Counted from the stretch's first letter, positions 53,215-62,395 are shown. The stretch: DNA of 64,000 nucleotides from Longimicrobiales bacterium (GCA_028823235.1 JAPKBW010000010.1:58339-122338), one strand, 5' to 3'. Notes: a model not told the origin generated them from the letters alone. Translations and numbers: made by a program.

Positions 53215-55581
53215 ATGAGTCGGTCAGCGTCCGCTGTCCTCGTTCTCCTTGTAGCTCTCTCCCCGTTCCCCACCTGTATCCAGGCACAACAGACGGGCGG
53301 CGGAAGTCCATCCGGGACGGACGCGTCGTCGCTTCCCTCGCTGATCGCACATCGACCAACGGGGGCCCTGACGATCAATCTCGATGGACGGATCGAGGAA
53401 TCCGTGTGGATGGACGCCACGCCCATCACGGACTTCACTCAGCAGGACCCTGTCGAAGGCGCGCCGCCTTCGGAGAAAACTGAAATTCGGGTCGTCTATG
53501 ACGACGACCATCTCTACATCGGCGTCATCATCTATGACGACCCGGACGGAATCCTCGCCTTCCAGCGCGAGCGCGACGCCAGTCTGGGCACCGACGATCG
53601 CTTCATGTGGATCCTCGACACCTTCCGGGACGGACGCACCGGTTACTTCTTCGAGATCAACGCCGCAGGGCTCATGGGTGACGGCGTGATTGCAGGCGGC
53701 GGCGGTGGGCATAGAGGCGGCGGCGGTGGCGGCGGCACCAACAAGGCGTGGGATGGCATCTGGGAGGCCCAGACGTTCATCCGACCCGACGGGTGGTCCG
53801 CGGAAATCCAGATCCCGTTTCGCACTCTGAACTTCAACCCGGATCAGGATGAATGGGGCATCAACTTCCAGCGCACGATCCGGCGGCGGAACGAAGAGAT
53901 CATGTGGCGCGGCTACCGTCGGAGCGAGGGACTGCGGAATCCGGTGTTCGCAGGTCGACTCACCGGACTTCAGGGGATGTCTCAGGGGCTCGGCCTAGAA
54001 GCCGTCCCATCCGCGATCGCGAACTACAAGAACGTGCCCACGAATGCAGATCCGACGACATTCCCCAGCGATGTCAGTCTCGATGTGAACTACAGCGTCA
54101 CCTCGAGTCTGAGAGCCTCCGTCAGTGTGAACACCGACTTCGCGGAGGTCGAAAGTGATCAGCGTCGGGTAAACCTGACACGGTTCCCGCTCCGGTTACC
54201 CGAGCGACGGGATTTCTTCCTTGAGGGATCAGGTGTGTTTTCGTTCGCTCCCAGGAGCGGGCCTTCCCCCTTCTACTCGCGGAATATCGGACTGAGCAGC
54301 GGAGAGCCGATTCCGATCACGTACGGCACACGGCTGACGGGTCAGGCCGGTGCCTTCGAGCTCGGGTTCTACCAGATCGCGACGGCGAATCACGAGTACC
54401 TCGATCAGATCGATGAAATCGACGTCACGGTGCCGAGTGAACACTTCACGGTGGCACGCGTGAAGCGAAAGCTCTGGGAACAGTCAGCTATCGGGGCCAT
54501 CTACACCCGACGCGGGACTTCTGTCGACCCAACCGGATATGCCCCGATCGACCAACATACGGCCGGGGTAGATGTCGACTTTCGCACACGGCATTTCCTG
54601 GGTAACAAAAACCTGGAGCTGGAAGCGTTCGTGGCATGGAATTCGAACCCGAACGCCACGACTGATCCCGAGTGGCAAGAACTCGGCGCCGACGATCTCA
54701 CCTCGCACGGTCTTCGCATCAGCTATCCGAACGACGTCTGGACGGCCCATGTGTCGTATCGGCAGTTCGGAAACTGGTACGACCCAGCGGTAGGATTCGT
54801 CACGAGAAACAATTTCCGCCGACTCGAGCCACGTGTCGGCTGGGCACCTCGGACACCGAGTATCTCGTGGCTCCGACGCATGGACTTCTCCGTGCAGTTC
54901 CGGGAGCAGGTGAGCCTCAGCTCCGCCTTCCCTGGCGACGATCCACAGCTGCTGCCCGGCGCGGGTGGCACGGAGGAGCGCCAGTGGGAGTTCAACCTGC
55001 TCGGACTCGACTTCGAGAGTGGGGACGGATTCGACATCAAGGCAACGCAGACCTACGAGTATCTGGACCGAACGTTTTCACCGAGTGATGGCGTCGTGGT
55101 CACGCCCGGTGACTACACGATCTGGGAATACCAGGTCAGCGGACGTACAGCGGGACGGCGCCGTGTATCCCTGTTTGGCGGCACAACCGTCGGTGGCTAT
55201 TGGGACGGCGACCGGCAAAGCTATTTCGCCCGAGCAAGCTTCAGACCGAACCCGGGGTGGACGCTCTCCACCAACTTCTCCTATAACGACGTCCAGATGC
55301 CCGACGGAGACTTTACGCTCTCGCTGTACGAGGTCGAGGCGGACTGGAATCCGTCACCATGGGTCTCGATTACTGGCCAGACGCAGTATGACGATGTGAG
55401 TGAGATCGTCGGCCTGTTCACGAGACTCCGCTGGATCGTGAATCCCGGGAACGACATCTACGTCGTCTACTCACACAACTGGCGTCGCGAAGCGCTCGAC
55501 ATCCTCGATCCTGACAACCACACGTACAACACATTGTCGCGGGGAGGCTCGATCAAGGTGAACTACACCTACCGCTTCTAG
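53215..55581 (+). CDS. DUF5916 outer-membrane protein with CBM9-like domain
   Basis: From ATG 53215 (MSRSASAVLVLLVALSPF) the protein has a signal peptide, an N-terminal CBM9-like beta domain (RIEESVWMDATPITDFTQQD, YDDDHLYIGVIIYDD) and a DUF5916 C-terminal region of predicted beta strands ending YTYRF, the aromatic end of an outer-membrane barrel. A glycine-rich loop (GGGGGHRGGGGGGG) sits near residue 165 between GDGVIA and TNKAWDGIW. The GTG at 53206 is in frame, but GGGG at 7-nt spacing favours the ATG. Function is unknown; such proteins are usual in Gemmatimonadota and Bacteroidota. Confidence 0.88.
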   Translation: MSRSASAVLVLLVALSPFPTCIQAQQTGGGSPSGTDASSLPSLIAHRPTGALTINLDGRIEESVWMDATPITDFTQQDPVEGAPPSEKTEIRVVYDDDHLYIGVIIYDDPDGILAFQRERDASLGTDDRFMWILDTFRDGRTGYFFEINAAGLMGDGVIAGGGGGHRGGGGGGGTNKAWDGIWEAQTFIRPDGWSAEIQIPFRTLNFNPDQDEWGINFQRTIRRRNEEIMWRGYRRSEGLRNPVFAGRLTGLQGMSQGLGLEAVPSAIANYKNVPTNADPTTFPSDVSLDVNYSVTSSLRASVSVNTDFAEVESDQRRVNLTRFPLRLPERRDFFLEGSGVFSFAPRSGPSPFYSRNIGLSSGEPIPITYGTRLTGQAGAFELGFYQIATANHEYLDQIDEIDVTVPSEHFTVARVKRKLWEQSAIGAIYTRRGTSVDPTGYAPIDQHTAGVDVDFRTRHFLGNKNLELEAFVAWNSNPNATTDPEWQELGADDLTSHGLRISYPNDVWTAHVSYRQFGNWYDPAVGFVTRNNFRRLEPRVGWAPRTPSISWLRRMDFSVQFREQVSLSSAFPGDDPQLLPGAGGTEERQWEFNLLGLDFESGDGFDIKATQTYEYLDRTFSPSDGVVVTPGDYTIWEYQVSGRTAGRRRVSLFGGTTVGGYWDGDRQSYFARASFRPNPGWTLSTNFSYNDVQMPDGDFTLSLYEVEADWNPSPWVSITGQTQYDDVSEIVGLFTRLRWIVNPGNDIYVVYSHNWRREALDILDPDNHTYNTLSRGGSIKVNYTYRF

Positions 55582-55643
55582 GAACGAGACCAGCGGGCAG
55601 GGTCTGAGGGGGCCGGTCCGGGGCAAACGCCCTGGGTCCGCCC

Positions 55644-56156
55644 CTATCGCGCTGCCCCAGCGCCCTTCACCCCGCGCTCCACAAACCCTGCAGGGTCCCG
55701 ATAGTCGACCTCGACCCCCCGGCCCCGGAAGCGATCACGCGTGGCCTCGAACTCCCCGTCAGACCAGGGGCCAATCGAGCCCCCATCCTGACCAACAACC
55801 TCCAGCGTAACACCCTGACGAATCCGACTCTCTGCCTTGTTGTTGATGAGCAGATTGGTGTCCGCATGCGAGTGGATGTCGATGAAGCCAGGAGCCAAGG
55901 CGAGGCCGCGTACGTCGAGCTCGGTCTCACCCCGGGCAACCCCTAGACCAACCTCGGTGATTCGATCGCCGGTGATCGCGACATCGACCTCCCGACCGGG
56001 TGATCCGGTCCCGTCGTAAACCATCGCTCCACGCAGGACTAGGTCGGCCCGACGTCCGAACCACGACTCGAACATGCTGCCCGCGAACGCCGAGCCACCC
56101 CATAGCGAACCAGCTCCGGTAATCGACGATGCTCGAACGAAAGTCCTTCTCTTCAT
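55644..56156 (-). pseudogene. Truncated N-acyl-D-amino acid deacylase (amidohydrolase) gene
   Basis: Only the first about 150 residues of a D-aminoacylase-type amidohydrolase remain. It starts with MKRRTFVRASSITGAGSLWG, a Tat-like signal, then RADLVLRGAMVYDGTGSPG, LDVRGLALAPGFIDIHSHAD (the HxH zinc motif, with the second His) and QGVTLEVVGQDGGSIGP. It stops after FVERGVKGAGAAR, whereas family members run to about 480-550 residues with further zinc ligands. The C-terminal two-thirds, including the rest of the metal site, is missing, so it cannot be active. The gene is 7 bp after a small coiled-coil gene on the same strand. Confidence 0.7.
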
Positions 56157-56163
56157 GGCACCA

Positions 56164-56421
56164 TCATCCTCTTTTGACCCGGCCGGGCTCCAGCCCGCCC
56201 GAATGCAAAATCTTTTCCTGCAGCCGCGTCCCTTCCTCTTCCGTGAAGTCGAGAACGCGTTGAACTGAAGCGTTCACTTCGTCATACGCGTCACGAGGGA
56301 AGTCTGTCCCCTCGGCGTGGGACAGTGCCCCTTCGAGCGTCTCCATCTCTCGCTCGGCCTTCTCCATTGCGCGACGGAGCCTGTTGAGCGCTTTTCGCGC
56401 CTCTGATTCTGCAGATGTCAT
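56164..56421 (-). CDS. Small coiled-coil protein of unknown function
   Basis: An 85-residue charged protein, MTSAESEARKALNRLRRAME then REMETLEGALSHAEGTDFPR, AYDEVNASVQRVLDFTEEEG, forming two amphipathic helices separated by a GTDFPRDAYDEV turn. I recognise no family. It has no signal. It lies 7 bp upstream of the truncated amidohydrolase and diverges from ypdA, with which it overlaps only in the 5' region (its start at 56421 is before the ypdA ATG 56517). It is probably real because of its helical heptad pattern and reading-frame length. Confidence 0.5.
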   Translation of the reverse strand: MTSAESEARKALNRLRRAMEKAEREMETLEGALSHAEGTDFPRDAYDEVNASVQRVLDFTEEEGTRLQEKILHSGGLEPGRVKRG

Positions 56422-56516
56422 GCCGTCATTGTGATACCGCCGGCCACCAGAGAACAGACTTCACGCTTAGGGAACAGGTCGGAACAGATGATCGGCATGG
56501 GGTACCCCGAGCAACC

Positions 56517-57512
56517 ATGACCGACCGACTCGAACTTCTCGTTGTAGGCGCTGGACCGTGTGGCATCGCCGTAGGCGCTGCCGCTCGCAAGGCTGGAGTG
56601 TCGTGCACCCTTTTCGATAAGGGATGCGTCACGAGCTCACTGATGGACTACCCCTATTACATGACCTTCTTCAGTACCGCGGTCATGCTGGAAGTCGGCG
56701 GTGTTCCGTTCACAATCCCAGAGTCGAAGCCGACCCGGCGCGAGGCGCTCGCTTACTACCGGCGAGTCGTCGAGCACTGGGGCCTAGATGTTCGCCAGTA
56801 CGAAGAAGTGCTCGAGATCGAGGGTGAAGAGGGCGACTTCACGGTGAAGACCGTGATGCGCGACGGAACTGAGCAGGTGTACGCCGCGGCGGCCGTGGTC
56901 GTCGCAACCGGCGGCTTTCAGGGCCCGAACTTCTTGAAGGTCCCCGGCGAGGATCTCGATAAGGTCAGGCACTACTACCACGAGCCCTACCCGTACTATG
57001 ACCAGGACGTGCTCGTGGTCGGCGCCGGGAACTCGGCTGTAGAGTCGGCACTCGAAATGTTTCGGAACGGGACCCGCGTCTCACTCGTCCACTTCCTCGA
57101 CAAGATCGATCGAGGAGTAAAACCATGGGTCGTCCCCGATATCACCAATCGGCTCGAACGGGGAGAGATTCCCATCTACTGGAATCATCGTGTCAGTGAA
57201 GTCCGCTCCGGATCCGTCGTACTCACGCCAGTAGACGGCGGGTCGGATACCGAGATCAAGAACGACTTCGTAGTGGCGATGACAGGCTGGCGATCGGACC
57301 ACAGTCAGCTGACCGAACTGGGCGTCGTAATCGACACCGAATCCGGCATCCCTGCACATGACCCCGCCACGATGGAAACGAACGTACCCGGCCTCTACAT
57401 CGCCGGCGTCATCGCCGCCGGGCACAACGCGAACAAGATCTTCATCGAGAACGGCCGCGAGCACGGCGACCTGATCGTCGCCAAGCAGCTCACACGCCGC
57501 GGAACGCCCTAG
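56517..57512 (+). CDS. ypdA: YpdA-like flavin disulfide reductase
   Basis: The 331-residue NAD(P)H-dependent flavoprotein begins MTDRLELLVVGAGPCGIAVG and carries two GxGxxG folds: VVGAGPCGIAVGAAARK and VVGAGNSAVESALEMFRNG. Motifs YPYYMTFFSTAVMLEVGGVPF and IAGVIAAGHNANKIFIENGR are those of the YpdA group, proposed to reduce bacillithiol disulfide. It lacks the CxxC of thioredoxin reductase. A redox role is consistent with the Sec peroxiredoxin nearby (inference). The ATG at 56517 is selected, since the frame upstream to 56415 has no family similarity. It overlaps the S9 peptidase at their stop codons (57509-57512). Confidence 0.88.
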   Translation: MTDRLELLVVGAGPCGIAVGAAARKAGVSCTLFDKGCVTSSLMDYPYYMTFFSTAVMLEVGGVPFTIPESKPTRREALAYYRRVVEHWGLDVRQYEEVLEIEGEEGDFTVKTVMRDGTEQVYAAAAVVVATGGFQGPNFLKVPGEDLDKVRHYYHEPYPYYDQDVLVVGAGNSAVESALEMFRNGTRVSLVHFLDKIDRGVKPWVVPDITNRLERGEIPIYWNHRVSEVRSGSVVLTPVDGGSDTEIKNDFVVAMTGWRSDHSQLTELGVVIDTESGIPAHDPATMETNVPGLYIAGVIAAGHNANKIFIENGREHGDLIVAKQLTRRGTP

Positions 57513-59632
57513 CGCGCATCCCCCCCGAGTCCGAGTTCCTGAGCCATAAAGGTCAGTTCTCGGGCCGTGTCCTCGATACCAAGCGACATGGGTCGTCCTC
57601 GGCCCGCGGCATGTCCGCCGCGCGCATCGTACCAGAGGATCACCGGGCGCTCAGACGCCGTCGCCGCCTGCAATCGCGCCGTCATTTTCCTAGCCTGAAG
57701 AGGCGACACTCTTGTATCGAGGTCGCCCGTCGTGAGCATGACTGCCGGGTACTCGACCCCGTCCCGCACCGCCTGGTAGGGTGAGTACTCTTTGATCGCC
57801 TGGAACTGAGATTCGATGCGGGCGTCACCGTACTCCAAGAGGGCCGGCATGTTGTTCGTGTCCTGGAAGGCCCAGAAGCGAACCATGTCGAGGTCCGGAT
57901 AGGTGCACAACACAGCTCGATAGAGGTCGGGTCGCTGAGTCATTGCCGCCCCCACCAGGAGTCCTCCGTTGCTCCCCCCACTAATGCCGAGGTGCTCCGG
58001 ACTGGTGAAACCCTCGTCGATCAAAGCCTCAGACGCGGCAATGAAGTCGTCGAAGACGTGCTGCTTTTTCTCAAGCATGCCGTCCTTATGCCAGCGCTCT
58101 CCGAACTCAGCGCCACCGCGCAACGTCGCGATCGCGTAGACACCACCGAGCTCGAGCCACGCGATCCGTGCCGCTGAGAAACTCGGGCGTATGCTCGAGT
58201 TGAAGCCACCGTAGCCGTTAAGGATCGTCGCATGACTTCCATCCAGAGCAATGTCTGCTCGGTGCATGACATACACAGGCGCCCTGATGCTGTCCGATGA
58301 CTCGTACCACAGTTTCGTGACCGTGTAGGGCGACAGGTCCACATCGAGTTCAGGCTCGTCGGTCAGGACGCGGTCTCCGGACTCGAGATCCACCTGCCAG
58401 GTGGTCGCCGGCATGAGATGCGACGAAGCAGTCAGCTCCACCGTCTCGGCGTCACCCTCACGCACGGTCACTGAGGCGTTCTCAGGAGCATTCACCTCCC
58501 CCGTCGGGCGGCCCGCCATGTCGAAGATGCGAACCCGCTGCGCCACGTCGTGCAGGTACGTAGCAAAGATCTGACCATGAATGAATGAATAGCTCTCCAG
58601 GACTTGATCACTCTCGGGAATCAACTCCTTCCACTCATCCATTTCAGGCCGAGACGCATCCGCGACCATCAGTCTGTAGTTGGGAGCATTCCAGTCCGTG
58701 AGCACATAGATCCGACCGTCGCGAAATCGATGCTGAAAATGAGCCGGCACATCGCGGACGATCTCCTCAACCGGGCCATCTCCTCGCTGGATGAAGAGGT
58801 CGCTCCGCGCCCAGCCGTGCTGGGCCGTGAAGAAGCGTAGTCCACCATCGTAGACCGGACTCATGCCAATGAACGCTGACGGTCCAAAGCCTTCACCCCA
58901 CACGTCCTGATCAGACCCCGGTTCTGATCCCAGGGCATGGTGCCGAATGCGGGGGCCAGCGTATCGATCGCGTGCCACGTAGTAGAACCCGCCTCCCTCT
59001 TCGTCGAAGCGGACCCCGCTGTAGAGCGCATTGGGAAGGCGATCGGATAGATCCTGACCGGTAGTCATGTCACGGATTCGCACTTCGAATTCATCTGCTC
59101 CTCCCTGCCGAATGGAGTACATCATGAGCGAGCCCTCACGTGCGAAGCTCATCATCGCGATGAGCGTTCGATGCGTCGGATCGATGAGTCCGGGATCGAT
59201 GACAACCTCGTAGCCCTCTTCGACAACAGGGGCACCCGCGTCCTCCACGAACGGTCGCCGATACAGGATCGGCGCCTCTTCCCCGCGCCTCCGCATGGTG
59301 AAGTATTCGAACGCCCCAGCACGGCGAGGCAAGCCAACGTCGTCGGAGTCGGTGAGTTCACGCAGTCGCCGCCGAATACCATCGCGGAGAGGGGACTCGC
59401 CGACGACCTCTTCCGCGAACCTGTTCTGCGCAGAAATCCAAGCTCTGGTTTCGGGCGCGTCCTGGTCCTCAAGCCAGGTGTAGTCATCCACGAACTCGAC
59501 GCCGTGCATAACCTGAGCCACCGGATCTCTCCTGGACTCCGGGTGCTCGACGCCCACGCCACACCCGATCGTTCCCAAGGCCACGAGAATTGGAACGCAA
59601 CCTTTAAGCGGCGTTGTGATCTGAATTACCAT
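57509..59632 (-). CDS. Prolyl oligopeptidase family serine peptidase (S9), lipoprotein
   Basis: This 707-residue protein has a lipobox (LGTIGC near residue 24), a beta-propeller (about 90-420) and a C-terminal alpha/beta-hydrolase with the triad Ser in GISGGSNGGLLVG, Asp in TTGDLDTRVSP and His in ARGGHAAGRGR. Together with VEFVDDYTWLEDQDAPETR at the start this is the prolyl oligopeptidase group, which cuts short peptides after proline. It is probably outer- or inner-membrane anchored in the periplasm. It converges with ypdA by 4 bp and diverges from the Sec peroxiredoxin gene. Confidence 0.93.
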   Translation of the reverse strand: MVIQITTPLKGCVPILVALGTIGCGVGVEHPESRRDPVAQVMHGVEFVDDYTWLEDQDAPETRAWISAQNRFAEEVVGESPLRDGIRRRLRELTDSDDVGLPRRAGAFEYFTMRRRGEEAPILYRRPFVEDAGAPVVEEGYEVVIDPGLIDPTHRTLIAMMSFAREGSLMMYSIRQGGADEFEVRIRDMTTGQDLSDRLPNALYSGVRFDEEGGGFYYVARDRYAGPRIRHHALGSEPGSDQDVWGEGFGPSAFIGMSPVYDGGLRFFTAQHGWARSDLFIQRGDGPVEEIVRDVPAHFQHRFRDGRIYVLTDWNAPNYRLMVADASRPEMDEWKELIPESDQVLESYSFIHGQIFATYLHDVAQRVRIFDMAGRPTGEVNAPENASVTVREGDAETVELTASSHLMPATTWQVDLESGDRVLTDEPELDVDLSPYTVTKLWYESSDSIRAPVYVMHRADIALDGSHATILNGYGGFNSSIRPSFSAARIAWLELGGVYAIATLRGGAEFGERWHKDGMLEKKQHVFDDFIAASEALIDEGFTSPEHLGISGGSNGGLLVGAAMTQRPDLYRAVLCTYPDLDMVRFWAFQDTNNMPALLEYGDARIESQFQAIKEYSPYQAVRDGVEYPAVMLTTGDLDTRVSPLQARKMTARLQAATASERPVILWYDARGGHAAGRGRPMSLGIEDTARELTFMAQELGLGGDAR

Positions 59633-59775
59633 GGATCTCTCCCGGAGCCTTGAGGATCAGTCAGACTTCCCGGTTGATCAGCCCCCGTCAAGCTCAGGGC
59701 TTCGGGTCTGTCGGCCTTCCGGGAACTGCTGTAGCCTTGGCGAAGTTCGGTTCTGAACGCTTACGGAGAAACCTC

Positions 59776-60417
59776 GTGCAACGACTTCGAGTCGCGCTGA
59801 TGGTGGGGTTGGTGGGGATATCGGGATGCGCTGCGTCCGATGAGGCGCTAGATGCAATGACGATGGACGAACCGGTCGCGCTCGGGCCGGTCGATGGACA
59901 CGAGCTGCCCGGTATCGAACTCGAACGGGTTCAGGTCGGGCAAATGGCGCCCGACTTCACGCTAGCTGCCCTCGCCGGAGATCGGGTGACACTGTCCGGC
60001 TTCCAGGGCGCAAGTAACATCGTACTGGTCTTTTACCGTGGACACTGGTGACCCTACTGCGCCAAGCAGCTCGGTGAGCTGCACGACATTCTCTCTGAGG
60101 AGCAGAAGGCCACTACAACGATCATCGCTCTATCATCTGATGATGAGTCGGATCTACAGATGATGGTTGATCGGGTCGCTGAAGAGAACGACGGACTGAT
60201 GCTCGACTACACCTTTCTTTCGGACCCCGGAGCTGGAGTGATCAACCGCTACGGGCTCTACAACCAGGATGATCCAAGAGGCCGAGCTATTCCGCACCCG
60301 ACCACCTACGTCATCGATATGGAAGGCGTCGTTCGCTGGAAGATGACCGAGGTGAACTACCGCGTTCGCCCGGAGAATGCAGACATCCTGACGGCGCTCG
60401 AAGAGATCGGCAGCTAA
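59776..60417 (+). CDS. Selenocysteine-containing peroxiredoxin-like lipoprotein (in-frame UGA)
   Basis: One frame runs from GTG 59776 (after GGAG, 7-nt spacing) to 60417, broken only by TGA at 60049-60051. Before it comes a lipoprotein signal (LMVGLVGISGC), VGQMAPDFTLAALAGDRVTL and NIVLVFYRGHW; after it PYCAKQLGELHD ... FLSDPGAGVINRYGLYNQDD ... HPTTYVIDMEGVVRW. Cysteine forms of this AhpC/TSA-type family have RGHWCPYC, so TGA replaces the peroxidatic Cys (residue 92) and the product would be a 213-residue RGHW-U-PYC selenoprotein. Both sides are fully conserved, which argues against a mutation. A hairpin follows at 60066. Normal gene callers would split it in two. It would reduce peroxides in the periplasm (inference). 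Confidence 0.9.
60066..60082 (+). promoter_or_regulatory. Candidate bacterial SECIS element of the peroxiredoxin-like gene
   Basis: A perfect 7-bp stem (GCAGCTC and GAGCTGC) with the triloop GGT. The loop begins 22 nt after the UGA (60051), within the distance known for bacterial SECIS hairpins, and starts with G as they require. It lies inside the coding sequence. Confidence 0.65.
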
Positions 60418-61544
60418 CTCTCCGGAAACCCGTCCGGTACAGAAATCACGATGTCGTTCAGTAGCACCTGAGCGACGCCGCGTCTTATGTACGCCAGCGC
60501 GATTGTCCCTCCAAAACGGGGAGATTGCACAGCTGACCGGATCTCACCAACGACCTTACCCGATCCGTCCGGTGCCAGAAGCTCCGTCCCTCTAGCCGGG
60601 GCCGGAACGTCTCCAAGCTCGAGGCGTCGAAGCGCCTTGTTCACATGACCTCGATCGCGAATTCTGACGATGATTTCCTGTCCGGTATAGCAGCCCTTCG
60701 TCTGATCGATCGCCCTCTCGACGATGCCCGCTTCAGGTGGCAGCGTCCCGTCATCCATGTCCAGGCCAAAGACAGGGCGGCCCGCCTCTACTCGTAGAGT
60801 CGACCACACACCGAGGCCTGCCGGCCGCCCACCATCCTTAACGAGCGCCTTCCAGAGAGCTGACACGGACGCCGCCGGGCCGTACACAGTCCACGCCTCG
60901 GGCCAGACCTCCATGGTGCGGACAACCAGAAGGGGGGCCTTGGTAGACCCAACCGCGCGCCACGCTCCTTCTTCGGACCCCTGAAGCCAGTCAGCGTCGA
61001 CTCGCAGACCCAGCGCCAACTTTGAAAGGGCATCGGCTGCCTTCGGGCCGACGACCGAAATCGACGCAGTGGCGTCGGACACATCTTCCGTCTTCGCAAA
61101 ACGGGGCGGTAGAAACTTGCCGAAATGAGTCAATAGCCCGTCTCGGCCAGCGACCGGCACGTCTAGCAACAAGCCAGTTTCGTCCTCAGCTCCCGGAAGG
61201 AGCGCGACGAGGTCGGTAATCAGCTTGCCCTTGGGCGTCAGGACGGCGTGATAGGTCGCGAGACCTTCCCGGACCGAGTCCCCGACATCTACCGGCTCGG
61301 ACGGCATGCGTCCGGTCAGCACCCCGTTGAGCATCTGTCCCGGTGCCCGCCCCGACACAGTGAGGCGTGCCCGATGACTTCGATCGAATACCGCCATGCC
61401 GTTCGTAGCAGCTTGGTATTCTGCCTCTGGCTCCCCGAAGTGGCGGACAAGTCGTCGTCCGTGGTAGTCGCCCGCGATTCCACCTGCAGACTCGAGCTGT
61501 GGTAACAACGGACTCTCGTGATTACTCTCGCCAGAACCGGTCAT
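60414..61544 (-). CDS. ygfZ: Folate-binding Fe-S cluster assembly protein YgfZ (GcvT-like)
   Basis: The 376-residue protein has the GcvT-like tetrahydrofolate-binding fold with the YgfZ signature KGCYTGQEIIVRIRDRG near residue 280. YgfZ uses folate to maintain Fe-S enzymes. GcvT proteins lack the KGCYxGQE motif, so this is not the glycine cleavage T protein. Its ATG overlaps the stop of the SirB1-like gene (61541-61544) and its stop overlaps the end of the peroxiredoxin-like gene (60414-60417), convergently. The start MTGSGESNHESPLLP seems right for length. The Cys of the signature may bind metal or a cluster intermediate. Confidence 0.92.
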   Translation of the reverse strand: MTGSGESNHESPLLPQLESAGGIAGDYHGRRLVRHFGEPEAEYQAATNGMAVFDRSHRARLTVSGRAPGQMLNGVLTGRMPSEPVDVGDSVREGLATYHAVLTPKGKLITDLVALLPGAEDETGLLLDVPVAGRDGLLTHFGKFLPPRFAKTEDVSDATASISVVGPKAADALSKLALGLRVDADWLQGSEEGAWRAVGSTKAPLLVVRTMEVWPEAWTVYGPAASVSALWKALVKDGGRPAGLGVWSTLRVEAGRPVFGLDMDDGTLPPEAGIVERAIDQTKGCYTGQEIIVRIRDRGHVNKALRRLELGDVPAPARGTELLAPDGSGKVVGEIRSAVQSPRFGGTIALAYIRRGVAQVLLNDIVISVPDGFPES

Positions 61545-62395
61545 GCCGTACCTCCACCCGCCTCGAAGTGCCCTCCGCGAAGTTCTCGGACGAGCTTCTG
61601 AACGTTGTATGTGTCATCCGCCGTCGGCGACAGCCGAAGGTATGCCTCGAGCTGACACGCAGCCTCCTCATGCCGCCCCAGCTTCGCTAATAGCATTCCA
61701 CGAGAACGGCTCACGAGCGGTGCAGTCGGCATGATCATGAGGAGTCGCTCAACCACCGCGAGAGAACGTCGGGCGTCACCAATTTTCGTGTAAATCCCTT
61801 TGAGATTCGTCAGGAGTCGAACGAGCATGTCGCGCTTCGTCGAGGGGCGAAGAAATGCCTCACGCATCGAGACCATACCACCGTAGCCTTGGTCCAGAAA
61901 CTGCTGCGCGTCGTCCTCGAAGCGAATTCGACCACCGTCAAAAGGATCGATGAGAAGTCGGACTTCGGAGCCAGTATATCGAACAAGAAAATGCCCTGGG
62001 AATTTCACCCCTTCAAGAGGAAGCCCTAGCCTCCAGCTCACCTCGAGAATGACGATGCCCAGAGTCAGCGGAATGCCCACGCCACGGTCGAGCACATCGT
62101 TCAGGAACGAATTTCGGGGGTCATAGAAAGCCTCGCGATTCCCTGTCAACTTCCGGCGGGTGTAGAGCGTATCGATGACCTCGCCGAGCACGATTAGAGA
62201 AGCCGTCTCATTCGCCAACCTGTCCTTCACCTCTTCGGCGACCTGATCGAGGCGGGCCAGATAGAGATCGACCGACAGCTGTGGGTACTCCTCTTTCGCC
62301 ACAAGCAGCACCGCTCGCGCCAGATCCATCTCGGCATCAGAGCGTGACAGCTCATCAGCGAGAAGACGGCGCGGAGACGGTTGGGGCGCGGTCAT
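61541..62395 (-). CDS. SirB1-like transglutaminase-fold and TPR protein
   Basis: The 284-residue protein has an N-terminal SirB1 domain (transglutaminase-like core) with GIPLTLGIVILEVSWRLGLP, GVKFPGHFLVRYTG and LIDPFDGG, and a C-terminal TPR-like helical part (LRPSTKRDMLVRLLTNLKGI, AACQLEAYLRLSPTADDTYN). SirB1 homologues are usual in proteobacteria and related groups; the cellular role is not established. The catalytic Cys of transglutaminases is not evident, so an enzymatic activity is doubtful. It is coupled to ygfZ by an ATGA overlap. It is divergent from selD with 175 bp between. Confidence 0.85.
   Translation of the reverse strand: MTAPQPSPRRLLADELSRSDAEMDLARAVLLVAKEEYPQLSVDLYLARLDQVAEEVKDRLANETASLIVLGEVIDTLYTRRKLTGNREAFYDPRNSFLNDVLDRGVGIPLTLGIVILEVSWRLGLPLEGVKFPGHFLVRYTGSEVRLLIDPFDGGRIRFEDDAQQFLDQGYGGMVSMREAFLRPSTKRDMLVRLLTNLKGIYTKIGDARRSLAVVERLLMIMPTAPLVSRSRGMLLAKLGRHEEAACQLEAYLRLSPTADDTYNVQKLVRELRGGHFEAGGGTA

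Noticed and set aside
60414..61544. This gene as the glycine cleavage T protein (gcvT)
   Set aside because: KGCYTGQE is the YgfZ signature and the gene is not near gcvH-gcvP.
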